Positions 56,380-64,000 of a DNA stretch of 64,000 bases are shown one piece after another. The position numbers and the translations under genes were made by a program. The stretch is taken from assembly GCA_041395105.1 (NCBI GenBank), contig JAWLBB010000001.1, forward strand, positions 558,001-622,000, in the 5' to 3' direction. This DNA is from Opitutaceae bacterium (GTDB lineage Bacteria > Verrucomicrobiota > Verrucomicrobiia > Opitutales > Opitutaceae). Every line of letters starts with the position of its first letter. Within the stretch, counting starts at the first letter, position 1. A model generated the notes under the pieces. That model was not told the DNA's origin, searched no databases, and saw only the letters and a list, made by a program, of their open reading frames with translations.

Positions 56380-56967
56380 ATGGATTCACGCATGTCAGGC
56401 GCTGATTGGGATGGCCGCTACCGGGAAGGCACGACCCCTTGGGACAAGGGTTTCGGCGCGCCGCCCCTGGCGGAGTTTCTTGATCGCCATCCCGTGGCCG
56501 GCCGGGTGCTCGTGCCGGGTTGCGGGCGTGGACACGATGTCCGGTTGCTGGCGGCGCACGGGGCACAACCACTGGGAGTCGACATCTCGGGACTGGCCGT
56601 TGAACAGGCCCGGGCGTTCCCGAAAGCGGGCTTGGAGGAATACAGGGTGGACGATTTTCTTGCTGCCGGATTTGGGGCCAACGGATTTGAGTGGGTCTTC
56701 GAGCATACCTGTTTCTGCGCGATCCATCCCAATGAACGGCCGGCCTATGTCGAGGCGGTTCGCAAGTCCCTGAAACCGGGCGGGCATTTTCTGGCGATCT
56801 TCTATGTCAACATCGAGAATACGGAGGGCCCGCCGTTTCCGATCAGCGAGGCCGGGATCGACCGGCTCTTCCATCCTCTCTTTGAAACGCTTGAGTCGTG
56901 GATGCCCGGCCGATCCTACCCGGAGCGGTCCGGCCGGGAGTCGATGCGCCTGATGCGGAAGAAGTGA
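56380..56967 (+). CDS. TPMT-family SAM-dependent methyltransferase
   Basis: 195 residues from ATG 56380 (ATG 56392 is an alternative). WDGRYREGTTPWDKGFGAPPL is the thiopurine-methyltransferase-like opening, RVLVPGCGRGHDVRLLAAHG is SAM motif I, VDISGLAVEQAR motif II and the FEHTCFCAIHP strip follows. Bacterial members methylate thiols, selenium or halides; which one cannot be read. Free-standing, with hairpin repeats on both sides. Confidence 0.85.
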   Translation: MDSRMSGADWDGRYREGTTPWDKGFGAPPLAEFLDRHPVAGRVLVPGCGRGHDVRLLAAHGAQPLGVDISGLAVEQARAFPKAGLEEYRVDDFLAAGFGANGFEWVFEHTCFCAIHPNERPAYVEAVRKSLKPGGHFLAIFYVNIENTEGPPFPISEAGIDRLFHPLFETLESWMPGRSYPERSGRESMRLMRKK

Positions 56968-57011
56968 GGGAAGGGGCGAAGTCTTCAGGGCTTCGGAAGG
57001 AATTTTCGAGA

Positions 57012-57048
57012 TGTAGCCGCGGCAGTCTCTTGCCGCGGAACCACGGCG
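57012..57048. repeat. Partial copy of the CGGCAGTCTCTTG hairpin family
   Basis: TGTAGCCGCGGCAGTCTCTT followed by GCCGCGGAACCAC; only the left arm of the element at 56228 is present. Confidence 0.75.
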
Positions 57049-57065
57049 GATTCCAGTTAAGGGCT

Positions 57066-57153
57066 ATCCAGGAAGGACACGAAGTTTCAGGAAGTGGGAT
57101 TGGGAAAGGGGATTCACACCCTCTTCGCTTAAGGTAACGAAGGTAACAAAAGG
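57066..57153. repeat. GGTAACGAA-type dispersed repeat, copy 2
   Basis: GGAAGGACACGAAG, GGGGATTCACACCCTCTTCG and CTTAAGGTAACGAAGGTAAC. With the inverted copy at 57271-57309 it brackets a 117-bp segment between the methyltransferase and rsmG. Confidence 0.8.
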
Positions 57154-57270
57154 TGTTCGAGGCTTTGGGTTTGAAGGTCTTGTGAAGAACACTCAGCTCC
57201 AAACGGACGGACAGATTGGACCGGTTCAGAGCCGAAGAACCGACTGAACCTGATCCCATACAGATTTCTC

Positions 57271-57309
57271 CTTCGTTCCTTTCGTTACCTTAAGCGAAGA
57301 GGGTGTGAG
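57271..57309. repeat. GGTAACGAA-type dispersed repeat, inverted copy
   Basis: CCTTCGTTCCTTTCGTTACC then TTAAGCGAAGAGGGTGTGA: the reverse complement of the 57113-57140 core. It lies 20 bp past the rsmG stop. Confidence 0.8.
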
Positions 57310-57329
57310 ATCTCATTTCAAAACCCAAA

Positions 57330-57959
57330 TCATGAATCGTGGCGGATATGGAGGAGAAACTTTTCCTGGAAGAAGGGATTCGGGGAGATTTCGGAGAGGA
57401 TGTAGACATGGTCGGGTTGGTGGCCGGAGGATGCAAGTTCCTCGCGCCAGGCGGTGCCCTTGAAGTAGAGCCAACCGTTGGCGACCGATCCGGCCTGGCC
57501 GGGCCGGATGAGGTGGCGGGTCCACTCCAGAAAGCGGGGCAGGGCGGTGACGGCCCGGCCGAGGACGTAATCGAAGCGGCCCTTCATCGTCTCGGCCCGG
57601 ACCTGGCGGGCGGTGAGATTGGACAGGCCGAGTTCACCGGCCATGGCCTGAACGGCGCGGATCTTCTTGCCGACCGAATCGACGAGGGTGAATTCCACCT
57701 CAGGGAAAACAATGGCCAGGGGGATGCCGGGAAGACCGCCGCCGGTGCCGACATCGAGGACCCTGGCACCCGCAGAAAAGGTGACGAAGCGGGTGAGGGC
57801 GAGGGCGTGAAGGAGATGGTGGTCGACCAGGTGATCGATATCCTGCCGGGAGATTAGGTTGATCCGGCTGTTCCATTCGCGCATGAGGGTTTCCCACTGT
57901 GCGAAGCGGGCGATCGCCGAGGACGGGAGTTCGGGAAAGGTCTCGGTGACGGCATGCAT
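57330..57959 (-). CDS. rsmG: 16S rRNA (guanine-527-N7)-methyltransferase RsmG
   Basis: 209 residues from ATG 57959, close to E. coli RsmG (207). WNSRINLISRQDIDHLVDHHLLHAL, the SAM motif VLDVGTGGGLPGIPLAI, FTLVDSVGKKIRAVQAM and GRAVTALPRFLEW are diagnostic. It methylates G527 of 16S rRNA. A longer reading from ATG 58049 is open, but its first codons fall inside a dispersed repeat, so the internal start is preferred. The usual parAB or mnmG neighbours are absent. Confidence 0.93.
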   Translation of the reverse strand: MHAVTETFPELPSSAIARFAQWETLMREWNSRINLISRQDIDHLVDHHLLHALALTRFVTFSAGARVLDVGTGGGLPGIPLAIVFPEVEFTLVDSVGKKIRAVQAMAGELGLSNLTARQVRAETMKGRFDYVLGRAVTALPRFLEWTRHLIRPGQAGSVANGWLYFKGTAWREELASSGHQPDHVYILSEISPNPFFQEKFLLHIRHDS

Positions 57960-58035
57960 GCAGGCAGGATCGGAGTCGCCGGCTTCGGCGGACACAATCT
58001 TTTTAGAAGGGGTCGGGCTTTGTCGTTTTCTTGCG

Positions 58036-58084
58036 GGGAGGGGATTCACACTCGCTTCGCTTAAGGTGACGAAGGTAACGAAGA
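58036..58084. repeat. GGTAACGAA-type dispersed repeat, copy 3
   Basis: GGGGAGGGGATTCACACTCG, then CTTCGCTTAAGGTGACGAAG and GTAACGAA. It lies directly upstream of rsmG. Confidence 0.75.
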
Positions 58085-58154
58085 GCGGACGAGGACGGTG
58101 TTCGTTTCGGGATCTTGTTGCAGTGGTGGCTCCAGATGAACATTGCAGGCAGCT

Positions 58155-58250
58155 GTAGGAGAGGCTTCACGCCTCGAATAGCTGTTGGATCGAGGGATAA
58201 ACCCTCTCCTACACTTTGATCAAACTGTTGGATCGAGGCATAGTGCCTCT
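58155..58250. repeat. GAGGC-hairpin repeat cluster
   Basis: GTAGGAGAGGCTTCACGCCT, GGATCGAGGGATAAACCCTC and GGATCGAGGCATAGTGCCTC: three short related hairpins, similar to the inner part of the 59-bp tandem units at 40879. With the copy at 58036 they account for most of the gap before the GH116 gene. Confidence 0.75.
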
Positions 58251-58328
58251 CTCCCCGCCGGCGCCAATCTGGTCTGCCCCTTCCTATTGTCGGTTGACCT
58301 CGGAAGTCCGTCCGATAAGCCTGCCCTG

Positions 58329-60893
58329 ATGCGCGAGCGCGTCTTTTCGGGCGGGAACCTCCTCCAGATCTCCATGCCGATCGGGGGCATCGGGGCGGGT
58401 TGCATCGGCTTCAACGGGATCGGGGGGCTCCAGGATTTTTCCATCCGCAACCATCCGGAGCGATCGGCGCTGCCGGACGGTCATGGTTTCTCCCAATCCG
58501 CCTTCGCCCTGTTACGGGTCGGCGGTGACCATCCGGTGACCCGATTGGTCGAGGGGCCCTTTCCGCCGGAGAAGATCTATGCCCAGGGTCTGAAGGCGCA
58601 GGGCTTTCGGGAGAGCGGACACGAGGGCCTGCCGCGCTTTCGGAAGTGTCGCTTTTTCGGCGCCTATCCCTTCGGCCGGGTGGAGTTGGGCGATCCGTCG
58701 ATTCCGCTCGAAGTGACGGTCGAGGCCTTTAATCCCTTCATTCCCGGCGATGCGGTGGCCTCGGGCCTGCCCTGTGCGATCCTCGAATACCGTTTTTCCA
58801 ATTCGACCCCGGAGCCGGTTCCGCTGGAGTTCTCCTATCATCTCTCCCATCCGGTCTTTCCGGATGGGAAGGGCGCGGAGGAAGCCGCCCCGAATACGGT
58901 GATTGATGAGCGGGGAGTCAGCTTTGCCTCGGCCGGCGATCCGTCGTCCGCCCGTTTCGGGAGCGCCACGCTTTCCGTGGTCGGGCAGGCAGCCTCGGTC
59001 AAGGCATCGTGGTTCCGGGGCGGCTGGTTCGACGGGATCTCGGTGCTTTGGCGCGAGGTGAGTGAGGGCCGTTTTGAGGCCAATGACGGGTCCTTCGATG
59101 CGGGAACCGGATCCCCGTCGGGGGCCATCGAGGGGTCGTCGGGCCGTCTCGGTGGTTCGGTCATGGTCCGGGCTCTGCTTCAGCCGGGTAAATCCCTGAC
59201 TGTCCCGGTGGTGGTCTGCTGGCATTTTCCCAATGTCGACTATGTCTATCCGGCACCCGAGAGCCGTCCGGAATCCTCCTGTTGCGAAGAGCCGACGGCC
59301 TGGCATCCCTTCTACACCTCGATCTGGAAAGACGCCCGCGCGGTCGAAGAGTATGTGCAGGTCCACTACGCCGACCTGAAGGCTCGGACGGAAGCATTCC
59401 GTGATGCGTTGTTTTCATCAACTCTTCCGCCGGCCGTGCTCGATGCCATCTCGGCCAATCTGGGCATCCTGAAGTCGCCGACGGTATTGCGTCAGGCCAA
59501 CGGAAACATCTGGGGATGGGAGGGGTGTTTTGCCGAGAAGGGCTGTTGTCATGGGTCCTGCGACCATGTCTGGAACTACGCCCAGGCGATGCCCCATCTC
59601 TTTCCCGATCTCGAGCGCACCCTGCGCCACCAGGAACTGGAGCGTTCGATGGATGAACGGGGACACGTGGATTTCCGATCCTCCCTGCCGGACGGGCCGA
59701 CCTCCCATCGGTTTCGGGCGGCGGCCGACGGGCAGCTCGGCGGCATCCTCAAGGTCTATCGGGACTGGCAGATCAGCGGCGACACCGCCTGGTTGGCCGG
59801 CCTCTATCCACGGGTCAAGCGGAGCCTCGACTACTGCATCGAGACCTGGGATCCGGAGTTCAAGGGCATCCTGAGCGAACCCCATCACAACACCTATGAC
59901 ATCGAGTTCTGGGGGCCCGACGGGATGTGCAATACGATCTATTGGGCAGCCCTGGTGGCCATGGAGAAAATGGCCGAGGCGTTGGGGCGGACGGAAGAGG
60001 CCCGGCCTTACCAGGACCTGGCCCGGCTCTGTGCGGCCAATCTGCGGATCGCCCTGTTCAACGGCGAGTATTTCATCCAGCGGGTGGAATGGGAGAACCT
60101 GCGGGATTCCGCCATCCGGGACGCACTGGCGAAGGAAGGAGAACGCGAAACGCCGGCGCAGGCCCTGCTGCGGGTGGAAGGCCCGAAGTACCAGTATGGG
60201 AGCGGCTGTCTGTCCGACGGGGTCATCGGACTCTGGATGGCCCGGCTCTACGGCCTGGACACATCGCCTCTTCAGGACGAAGCCCGGTCCCACCTGCAGG
60301 CCATTCACCGCTACAATTTCAGAAAGGATTTGTCCGAGCACGCCAATACCCAGCGGCCCGGCTTTGCGATGGGCCCTGAGGGCGGGCTGCTGGTCTGCAG
60401 CTGGCCCAAAGGGGGAAAACCCACCCTGCCGTTCCCCTATTCGGACGAAGTCTGGACGGGCATGGAATATGAGGTGGCCTCCTACCTGATTGCTGAAGGC
60501 ATGGTCGAGCAGGGACTCGAAATCGTCGAGGCGGCGCGGGCGCGTTACGATGGCCGGGCCCGGAATCCCTGGGATGAATATGAATGCGGCAGCTACTACA
60601 CGCGTGCCATGTCCAGCTATGCCCTGCTCCAGGCCTACTCGGGTTTTCGTTACTCGGCCGTATCCAAGACCCTCTGGTTCGATCCAAAGGCAGCCGTCCG
60701 CCCGTTCGCCTGCTTCTTTGCCACGGCTTCGGGCTACGGGGTGATCCGTCTGACCGCCAAGAGCCTGACCGTTTCGATGCGGGAGGGGCGGCTGGAAATC
60801 GACCGGGTCCGGCTCGGGGCGGAGGGGGCCGAGCAGGTCTATGACTGGGAGGTAAAGGTGCCGGCGGGGAAGACCCGGCGGTTGATGCTTTGA
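58329..60893 (+). CDS. GH116-family glycosidase (glucosylceramidase-like)
   Basis: 854 residues from ATG 58329, between Thermoanaerobacterium GH116 (~806) and human GBA2 (927). The N-terminal beta domain opens with MPIGGIGAGCIGFNGIGGLQ; the (alpha/alpha)6 domain carries CCHGSCDHVWNYAQAMPHLFP, the likely nucleophile E526 in NTYDIEFWGPDGMCN and the likely acid/base region FPYSDEVWTGMEYEVA (D706). It hydrolyses beta-glucosides, or possibly other beta-glycosides or beta-xylosides. No signal peptide is seen with this start, so it may act inside the cell on imported sugars. The frame is open upstream to 58185 without resemblance. The GH172-type enzyme follows on the same strand. Confidence 0.88.
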   Translation: MRERVFSGGNLLQISMPIGGIGAGCIGFNGIGGLQDFSIRNHPERSALPDGHGFSQSAFALLRVGGDHPVTRLVEGPFPPEKIYAQGLKAQGFRESGHEGLPRFRKCRFFGAYPFGRVELGDPSIPLEVTVEAFNPFIPGDAVASGLPCAILEYRFSNSTPEPVPLEFSYHLSHPVFPDGKGAEEAAPNTVIDERGVSFASAGDPSSARFGSATLSVVGQAASVKASWFRGGWFDGISVLWREVSEGRFEANDGSFDAGTGSPSGAIEGSSGRLGGSVMVRALLQPGKSLTVPVVVCWHFPNVDYVYPAPESRPESSCCEEPTAWHPFYTSIWKDARAVEEYVQVHYADLKARTEAFRDALFSSTLPPAVLDAISANLGILKSPTVLRQANGNIWGWEGCFAEKGCCHGSCDHVWNYAQAMPHLFPDLERTLRHQELERSMDERGHVDFRSSLPDGPTSHRFRAAADGQLGGILKVYRDWQISGDTAWLAGLYPRVKRSLDYCIETWDPEFKGILSEPHHNTYDIEFWGPDGMCNTIYWAALVAMEKMAEALGRTEEARPYQDLARLCAANLRIALFNGEYFIQRVEWENLRDSAIRDALAKEGERETPAQALLRVEGPKYQYGSGCLSDGVIGLWMARLYGLDTSPLQDEARSHLQAIHRYNFRKDLSEHANTQRPGFAMGPEGGLLVCSWPKGGKPTLPFPYSDEVWTGMEYEVASYLIAEGMVEQGLEIVEAARARYDGRARNPWDEYECGSYYTRAMSSYALLQAYSGFRYSAVSKTLWFDPKAAVRPFACFFATASGYGVIRLTAKSLTVSMREGRLEIDRVRLGAEGAEQVYDWEVKVPAGKTRRLML

Positions 60894-60995
60894 GAACGCT
60901 GTCGTTGCTTGTGAAGGGATCGGGAAAACACAAAGAATGGAAGAAGCGAAGAAACAAATGCGGCAGGACAGAATACTCTTTTTCGCTCTGATGCC

Positions 60996-61064
60996 TGTAG
61001 CCACTTCGTTGGGTCGAAGTGTCCTCATGCCCAAGGGGAACGCCGACACAGCGGCGTTGCTACA
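60996..61064. repeat. Dispersed hairpin repeat (TGTAGC family)
   Basis: TGTAGCCACTTCGTTGGGTC to GACACAGCGGCGTTGCTACA, 69 nt, in inverse orientation to 35837-35903. The rest of the 326-bp gap between the two glycosidase genes shows no gene. Confidence 0.85.
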
Positions 61065-61219
61065 GATCTCCCGGTGCTTCGGGGTGGCGCGCCCGGCGGT
61101 CACGCCCACCCGCAATGGTGGAATGAAAAGGTAGGGACGGACCGCCGGGCCGTCCGGCGAAGCTCATCCAAATTCATCTTTCACAGCCCTCTTTTGAACC
61201 TGAACATTATCCCTAGATT

Positions 61220-62314
61220 ATGAATACATCCTTCAACGGTCTCGGCCTTCACCTCGGCAATCTCTCCCGGCTCTCGCGAGCGGAAACGCGGTCCATCAGC
61301 TCGGAAAACCGGACCGGTGCCAAGGGTGGCGGCGGCCAGGCCACCGAGGGCGACGGCGCCCTGGCGGCCCGGGGTCTGGGACAGGGCTGGAAGGTGTCGC
61401 CGTGTGATCACATCAAGCCGGGTGAAACCTTCACCGTGGCGGACATCGAGGGGAGCGGGGCCATCCAGCAGATCTGGATGACGCCGACGGGCCAGTGGCG
61501 CTTCTCCATTCTTCGTATCTACTGGGACGACCAGGAACAGCCCTCGGTCGAGTGCCCGATCGGGGATTTCTTCGCCTCAGGCTGGGGGCGCTATGCCCAG
61601 ATCTCCTCTCTGGCGGTCTGCGTCAATCCAGGCAGTGCCTTCAACTGCTACTGGGAGATGCCGTTCCGCAAACGGTGCCGGATCACCGTGACGAATATCG
61701 GCGACGAGGCCATGACCCTGTTCTTCCAGGTCAACTACACCCTGACCGAGGTGCCGGAGGATGCGGCTTATTTTCATGCCCAGTTCCGTCGGGTGAATCC
61801 GCTGCCCTACGGGGAGGTCTTCACGATTCTGGACGGGGTGAGGGGACAGGGCCACTACGTCGGGACAGCCATGTGTTGGGGTGTGAACAACACGGGTTGG
61901 TGGGGTGAAGGGGAGATCAAGTTTTTCCTCGATGGGGATGATCCCTTTCCGACGATCTGCGGGACCGGGACGGAGGACTATTTCTGCGGCTCCTACAACT
62001 TCGACGTCGGGAAGGAAAAGGGCGGTTACCGGGAATTCACCACGCCTTATGCCGGGCTGCCCCTGGTCATCCGGCCGGACGGGATCTACGATTCCCAGCA
62101 GCGCTTCGGGCTTTACCGCTGGCATGTGATGGACCCGATCCGCTTCCGCAGTGATTTGCGGGTGACCATTCAGGCACTGGGTTGGCGGAAGGCGAAGGAT
62201 CGGCGTTACCTGCCGCTGCAGGACGACATCGCTTCCGTGGCCTATTGGTACCAGACTCTGCCGACCGCGCCATTTCCAGCGTTGCCCGAACGCGACCGGC
62301 TGGAGGTGATATGA
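61220..62314 (+). CDS. GH172 (DUF2961) glycoside hydrolase
   Basis: 364 residues of the DUF2961 family, now GH172, which includes an alpha-D-fructofuranose dianhydride-forming enzyme and alpha-D-arabinofuranosidases. Two jelly-roll halves are visible, with the conserved IEGSGAIQQIWMT, DFFASGWGRY, PFRKRCRITVTNIG, GEGEIKFFLDGD and the acid GTGTEDYFCGSYNF strip. No signal peptide. The natural substrate could be a furanosyl or arabinan oligosaccharide. It is 326 bp downstream of GH116, probably a separate transcription unit, in the same functional block. Confidence 0.87.
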   Translation: MNTSFNGLGLHLGNLSRLSRAETRSISSENRTGAKGGGGQATEGDGALAARGLGQGWKVSPCDHIKPGETFTVADIEGSGAIQQIWMTPTGQWRFSILRIYWDDQEQPSVECPIGDFFASGWGRYAQISSLAVCVNPGSAFNCYWEMPFRKRCRITVTNIGDEAMTLFFQVNYTLTEVPEDAAYFHAQFRRVNPLPYGEVFTILDGVRGQGHYVGTAMCWGVNNTGWWGEGEIKFFLDGDDPFPTICGTGTEDYFCGSYNFDVGKEKGGYREFTTPYAGLPLVIRPDGIYDSQQRFGLYRWHVMDPIRFRSDLRVTIQALGWRKAKDRRYLPLQDDIASVAYWYQTLPTAPFPALPERDRLEVI

Positions 62315-62370
62315 GGAGTCATGGATCATCGGCTCGTCGATGTCGCTCGCAGGAAGGCGAATTCCAAACT

Positions 62371-62436
62371 TGTAGTCGCGGCAGTCTCTTGCCGCGAATC
62401 CAGGTCGGAACGCCCCAAGAGACTGGGGCGACTACA
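62371..62436. repeat. Dispersed hairpin repeat (CGGCAGTCTCTTG family), copy 2
   Basis: TGTAGTCGCGGCAGTCTCTT to CCAAGAGACTGGGGCGACTA, 66 nt. It differs from 56228-56293 by a handful of bases, with compensating changes in the outer arm (GTCGC/GCGAC). Confidence 0.85.
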
Positions 62437-62498
62437 CAAGACGAACAGACCCTCGGAGGGTCCTATCCTGACTGCTGCCATCTCTGACGGAATTGATC

Positions 62499-63032
62499 AT
62501 GGATGAGTGGGCTAGGTGGATTGAACGGTACAATGCCGGGGGTGGTCCTGAGGCGGAGGGGTTTGTCCGTCCGCAATGGCCCGAGATCCTCCTGACGACT
62601 GAGAATCTCGAACGGTTGATCGAGGGGGTCCTCGCCGAACGGGTCGACTGGCCCGGGCTGGTCTTTGACGGTGAGCCCCCGCCGGATGAGGTCCTTGAGG
62701 CGATTGAGATGATGATCCGCGTGCCGGACCTGCAGGTGCGTTACCGTCCGGAGGGCTGCAGCCTCAGGTCGAAGGTGGAGATCCTTCTGCGATTGGAGAG
62801 CCCGGAAGAGGAGGACGAAGCCTTCGAGGAACTGATCCGGGTGGAGAGCGAGATCTGTTTGTCTTTCACCGAGCGTTTCGGGGTGAGTCCGGTCATCGAC
62901 GTGATGGGCGGGGAGGTCGTGCTGGTCTCGACCGGCGCGAGGACGGAGCTGGCGCCGGCGACCGAGATCCTCGACCCGGAATGGGCGGTCGAGTGGGGTT
63001 TGAACGGTTGTGATCCGGATCTGATGGATTGA
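62499..63032 (+). CDS. Acidic conserved-looking protein of unknown function
   Basis: 177 residues from ATG 62499, strongly acidic (PEEEDEAFEELIRVESE, DPEWAVEWGLNGCDPDLMD) with no signal peptide, membrane segment or motif I recognise. Codon use and length support a real gene. The stop codon's last base starts a perfect 26-bp palindrome. It is followed by the second MITE-like repeat. Confidence 0.6.
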   Translation: MDEWARWIERYNAGGGPEAEGFVRPQWPEILLTTENLERLIEGVLAERVDWPGLVFDGEPPPDEVLEAIEMMIRVPDLQVRYRPEGCSLRSKVEILLRLESPEEEDEAFEELIRVESEICLSFTERFGVSPVIDVMGGEVVLVSTGARTELAPATEILDPEWAVEWGLNGCDPDLMD

Positions 63033-63057
63033 AACCAAACGTAGCTACGTTTGGTTT
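63032..63057. other. Perfect 26-bp palindrome at a gene's stop codon
   Basis: AAACCAAACGTAG followed directly by its reverse complement, with no loop. It begins on the last base of the preceding gene's TGA. Its half-site is shared with the ends of the MITE-like repeats (CAAACCGTAG), so it probably belongs to that element family rather than being a terminator; no T tract follows. Confidence 0.8.
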
Positions 63058-63064
63058 GATGAGT

Positions 63065-63364
63065 CAAAACAAACCGTAGGATGCAACGTAGGGTTTTCAG
63101 CTGCAAAACAAAACGTAGCAGGCTGGAATGGCATATAGTTGGCAAGAGCCGGGGGAAACACCTCGGGCCTGGGTTGTTCTTACCGACACCATCGAGACGG
63201 GCCGGGACGGGTCGACGGCGGGTCCGGAGGCCCCGCCCTACCACCTGAAAACGGAGCATGCATGGCAGGGCTGGACGTCCCCGGCCAGCCGCAACGGTTG
63301 TCCGAGACAAAACAACGATCAACACCCTTAACTGTGCGCCATTCCAGTAAACTACGTAGGGTTG
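63065..63364. repeat. MITE-like dispersed repeat, copy 2
   Basis: The left end AAAACAAAACGTAGCAGGCT (63105 on) continues to GGAATGGCA; the right end, read inverted, is CCTACGTAGTTTACTGGAAT then GGCGCA (63359 back to 63334). The interior contains GACACCATCGAGACGGGCCG and CAACGATCAACACCCTTA, as in copy 1 at 6511-6741. It lies between the unknown acidic protein and the last gene. Confidence 0.75.
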
Positions 63365-63566
63365 TGATCAGGGAGCCAGACCAGGCCGGCTCGGAGGGTC
63401 ACCGGGTTCAGGGAATTGCGGACCGAAGCGCGGATTGTCGCCGCGGCATCTCTTTTGAGCCTGTCGAACCCCGTCTCTAGCCACGATTTCACGCCGCAAC
63501 GCCCCGAGAGGCCGGAGCCGCACCACCTTCCAGCAGAACCCGCTGAAGATCCAACTCGGAGGCTAC

Positions 63567-64000
63567 TCAAGGCGTTGGGCTTCCCGTCGGCGGATAGAGG
63601 GGCAGGTCGATAAAGACAAGACCGATGTCTCGTCCGAGATGGCTTCGGGTGGGGACCGGGCTCCCGTCGTAAAAGAGGGCAAGGCGGTCGCCTGCTGGAA
63701 CCACCGAGGGCATGCCGATGGGACCTTTCGCCCAGGTGCTGGTGGTCGCATCGATGACGAGAGCCTTGTCCTCCTGCTTGAACTGAAATGGATCCCGGCT
63801 CCAGTAGACCCAGACGCCGTCGGTGGCTTCGAAGCCGTCAGGTTCGATGCCCACATGGTTGGTGAAGAGAAACCAGATCCCGTTGGCGGGTTCGAAATAG
63901 ACTGAAGCGTTTTCAATCTGTTCTTCAGGTGGGAGGAGCGCGGTGGTGGCGATGGACCAGGCGGCATTGAGGTCTGTGGTCGAGGCGAGACCGAGTGTTC
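63567..64000 (-). CDS. C-terminal part of a beta-propeller glycosidase (partial)
   Basis: The frame is open from the window edge (144 residues seen). ENASVYFEPANGIWFLFTNHVG, DGVWVYWSRDPFQF, WAKGPIGMPSVV, DRLALFYDGSP and HLGRDIGLVFIDLPLYPP are the blades and closing strand of a five-bladed propeller of the GH43/GH32-like kind, common in CAZyme clusters. The catalytic acids are expected further upstream in the gene, outside the window, so family and substrate stay open. Confidence 0.7.
   Translation of the reverse strand, partial: TLGLASTTDLNAAWSIATTALLPPEEQIENASVYFEPANGIWFLFTNHVGIEPDGFEATDGVWVYWSRDPFQFKQEDKALVIDATTSTWAKGPIGMPSVVPAGDRLALFYDGSPVPTRSHLGRDIGLVFIDLPLYPPTGSPTP

Noticed and set aside
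63128..63480. Short open frames inside the second MITE-like repeat
   Set aside because: Frames differ between the two copies and no product is recognisable.

Overview
The window is GC-rich and densely coded. It looks like the chromosome of a verrucomicrobium of the Opitutae type. This rests on three things: the paired ~125-residue C-terminal repeats of a giant secreted protein, beta-propeller/Y_Y_Y hybrid sensor kinases with a separate LuxR-type regulator, and several CAZymes and sulfatase-type genes among many short dispersed hairpin repeats. The assignment is inferred from protein types; there is no rRNA to confirm it.

Layout. 0-12.3 kb: the end of a choice-of-anchor-I-type protein with a textbook terminator; a NagB/PIG-L fusion; a secreted isoaspartyl methyltransferase overlapping a spermidine-synthase-like membrane protein; a sugar isomerase/epimerase; a glycerophosphodiesterase whose 3' end lies in a MITE-like repeat; an AmgK-type kinase fused to a RapZ C-terminal domain, coupled to a MurU-type nucleotidyltransferase; a 5'-truncated glutaminase-STAS-cNMP gene bracketed by three copies of one palindrome; and a DppA-type D-aminopeptidase. 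Several of these fit amino-sugar and peptidoglycan recycling.

12.5-28.1 kb: a 1559-residue secreted protein, divergent from two tandem hybrid histidine kinases, a possible 39-codon coupling ORF and a LuxR-type response regulator, all linked by overlapping stop/start codons. A VapBC module with a palindromic promoter, tRNA-Glu(CTC) and a MazEF module follow.

28.1-41.1 kb: a membrane transglutaminase-like protein, a sodium:solute symporter with a tartrate/malate-type dehydrogenase, a SYLF protein, a URO-D family protein, an N-formylglutamate amidohydrolase-like protein, then central sugar metabolism (glgX, pgi, rpiA) ending in a 59-bp tandem repeat. 41.1-49.2 kb: a secreted protein divergent from a seven-gene same-strand run: DUF3302, HlyD-like, NodT-like lipoprotein, PPK2, VIT-like, Omp85-like barrel and CPA antiporter. 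It looks like an envelope or ion-stress locus.

49.6-64 kb: an accessory region with an arylsulfatase, a truncated nucleotidyltransferase, an SDR, a BtrH-like protein, a 3-methyladenine-glycosylase-like protein, a TPMT-like methyltransferase, RsmG, a GH116 enzyme, a GH172/DUF2961 enzyme, an unknown acidic protein and the end of a beta-propeller glycosidase. At least five families of dispersed or inverted repeats lie between these genes. No CRISPR array, prophage or intact insertion sequence was recognised. All functional names come from reading motifs by eye, without database searches.
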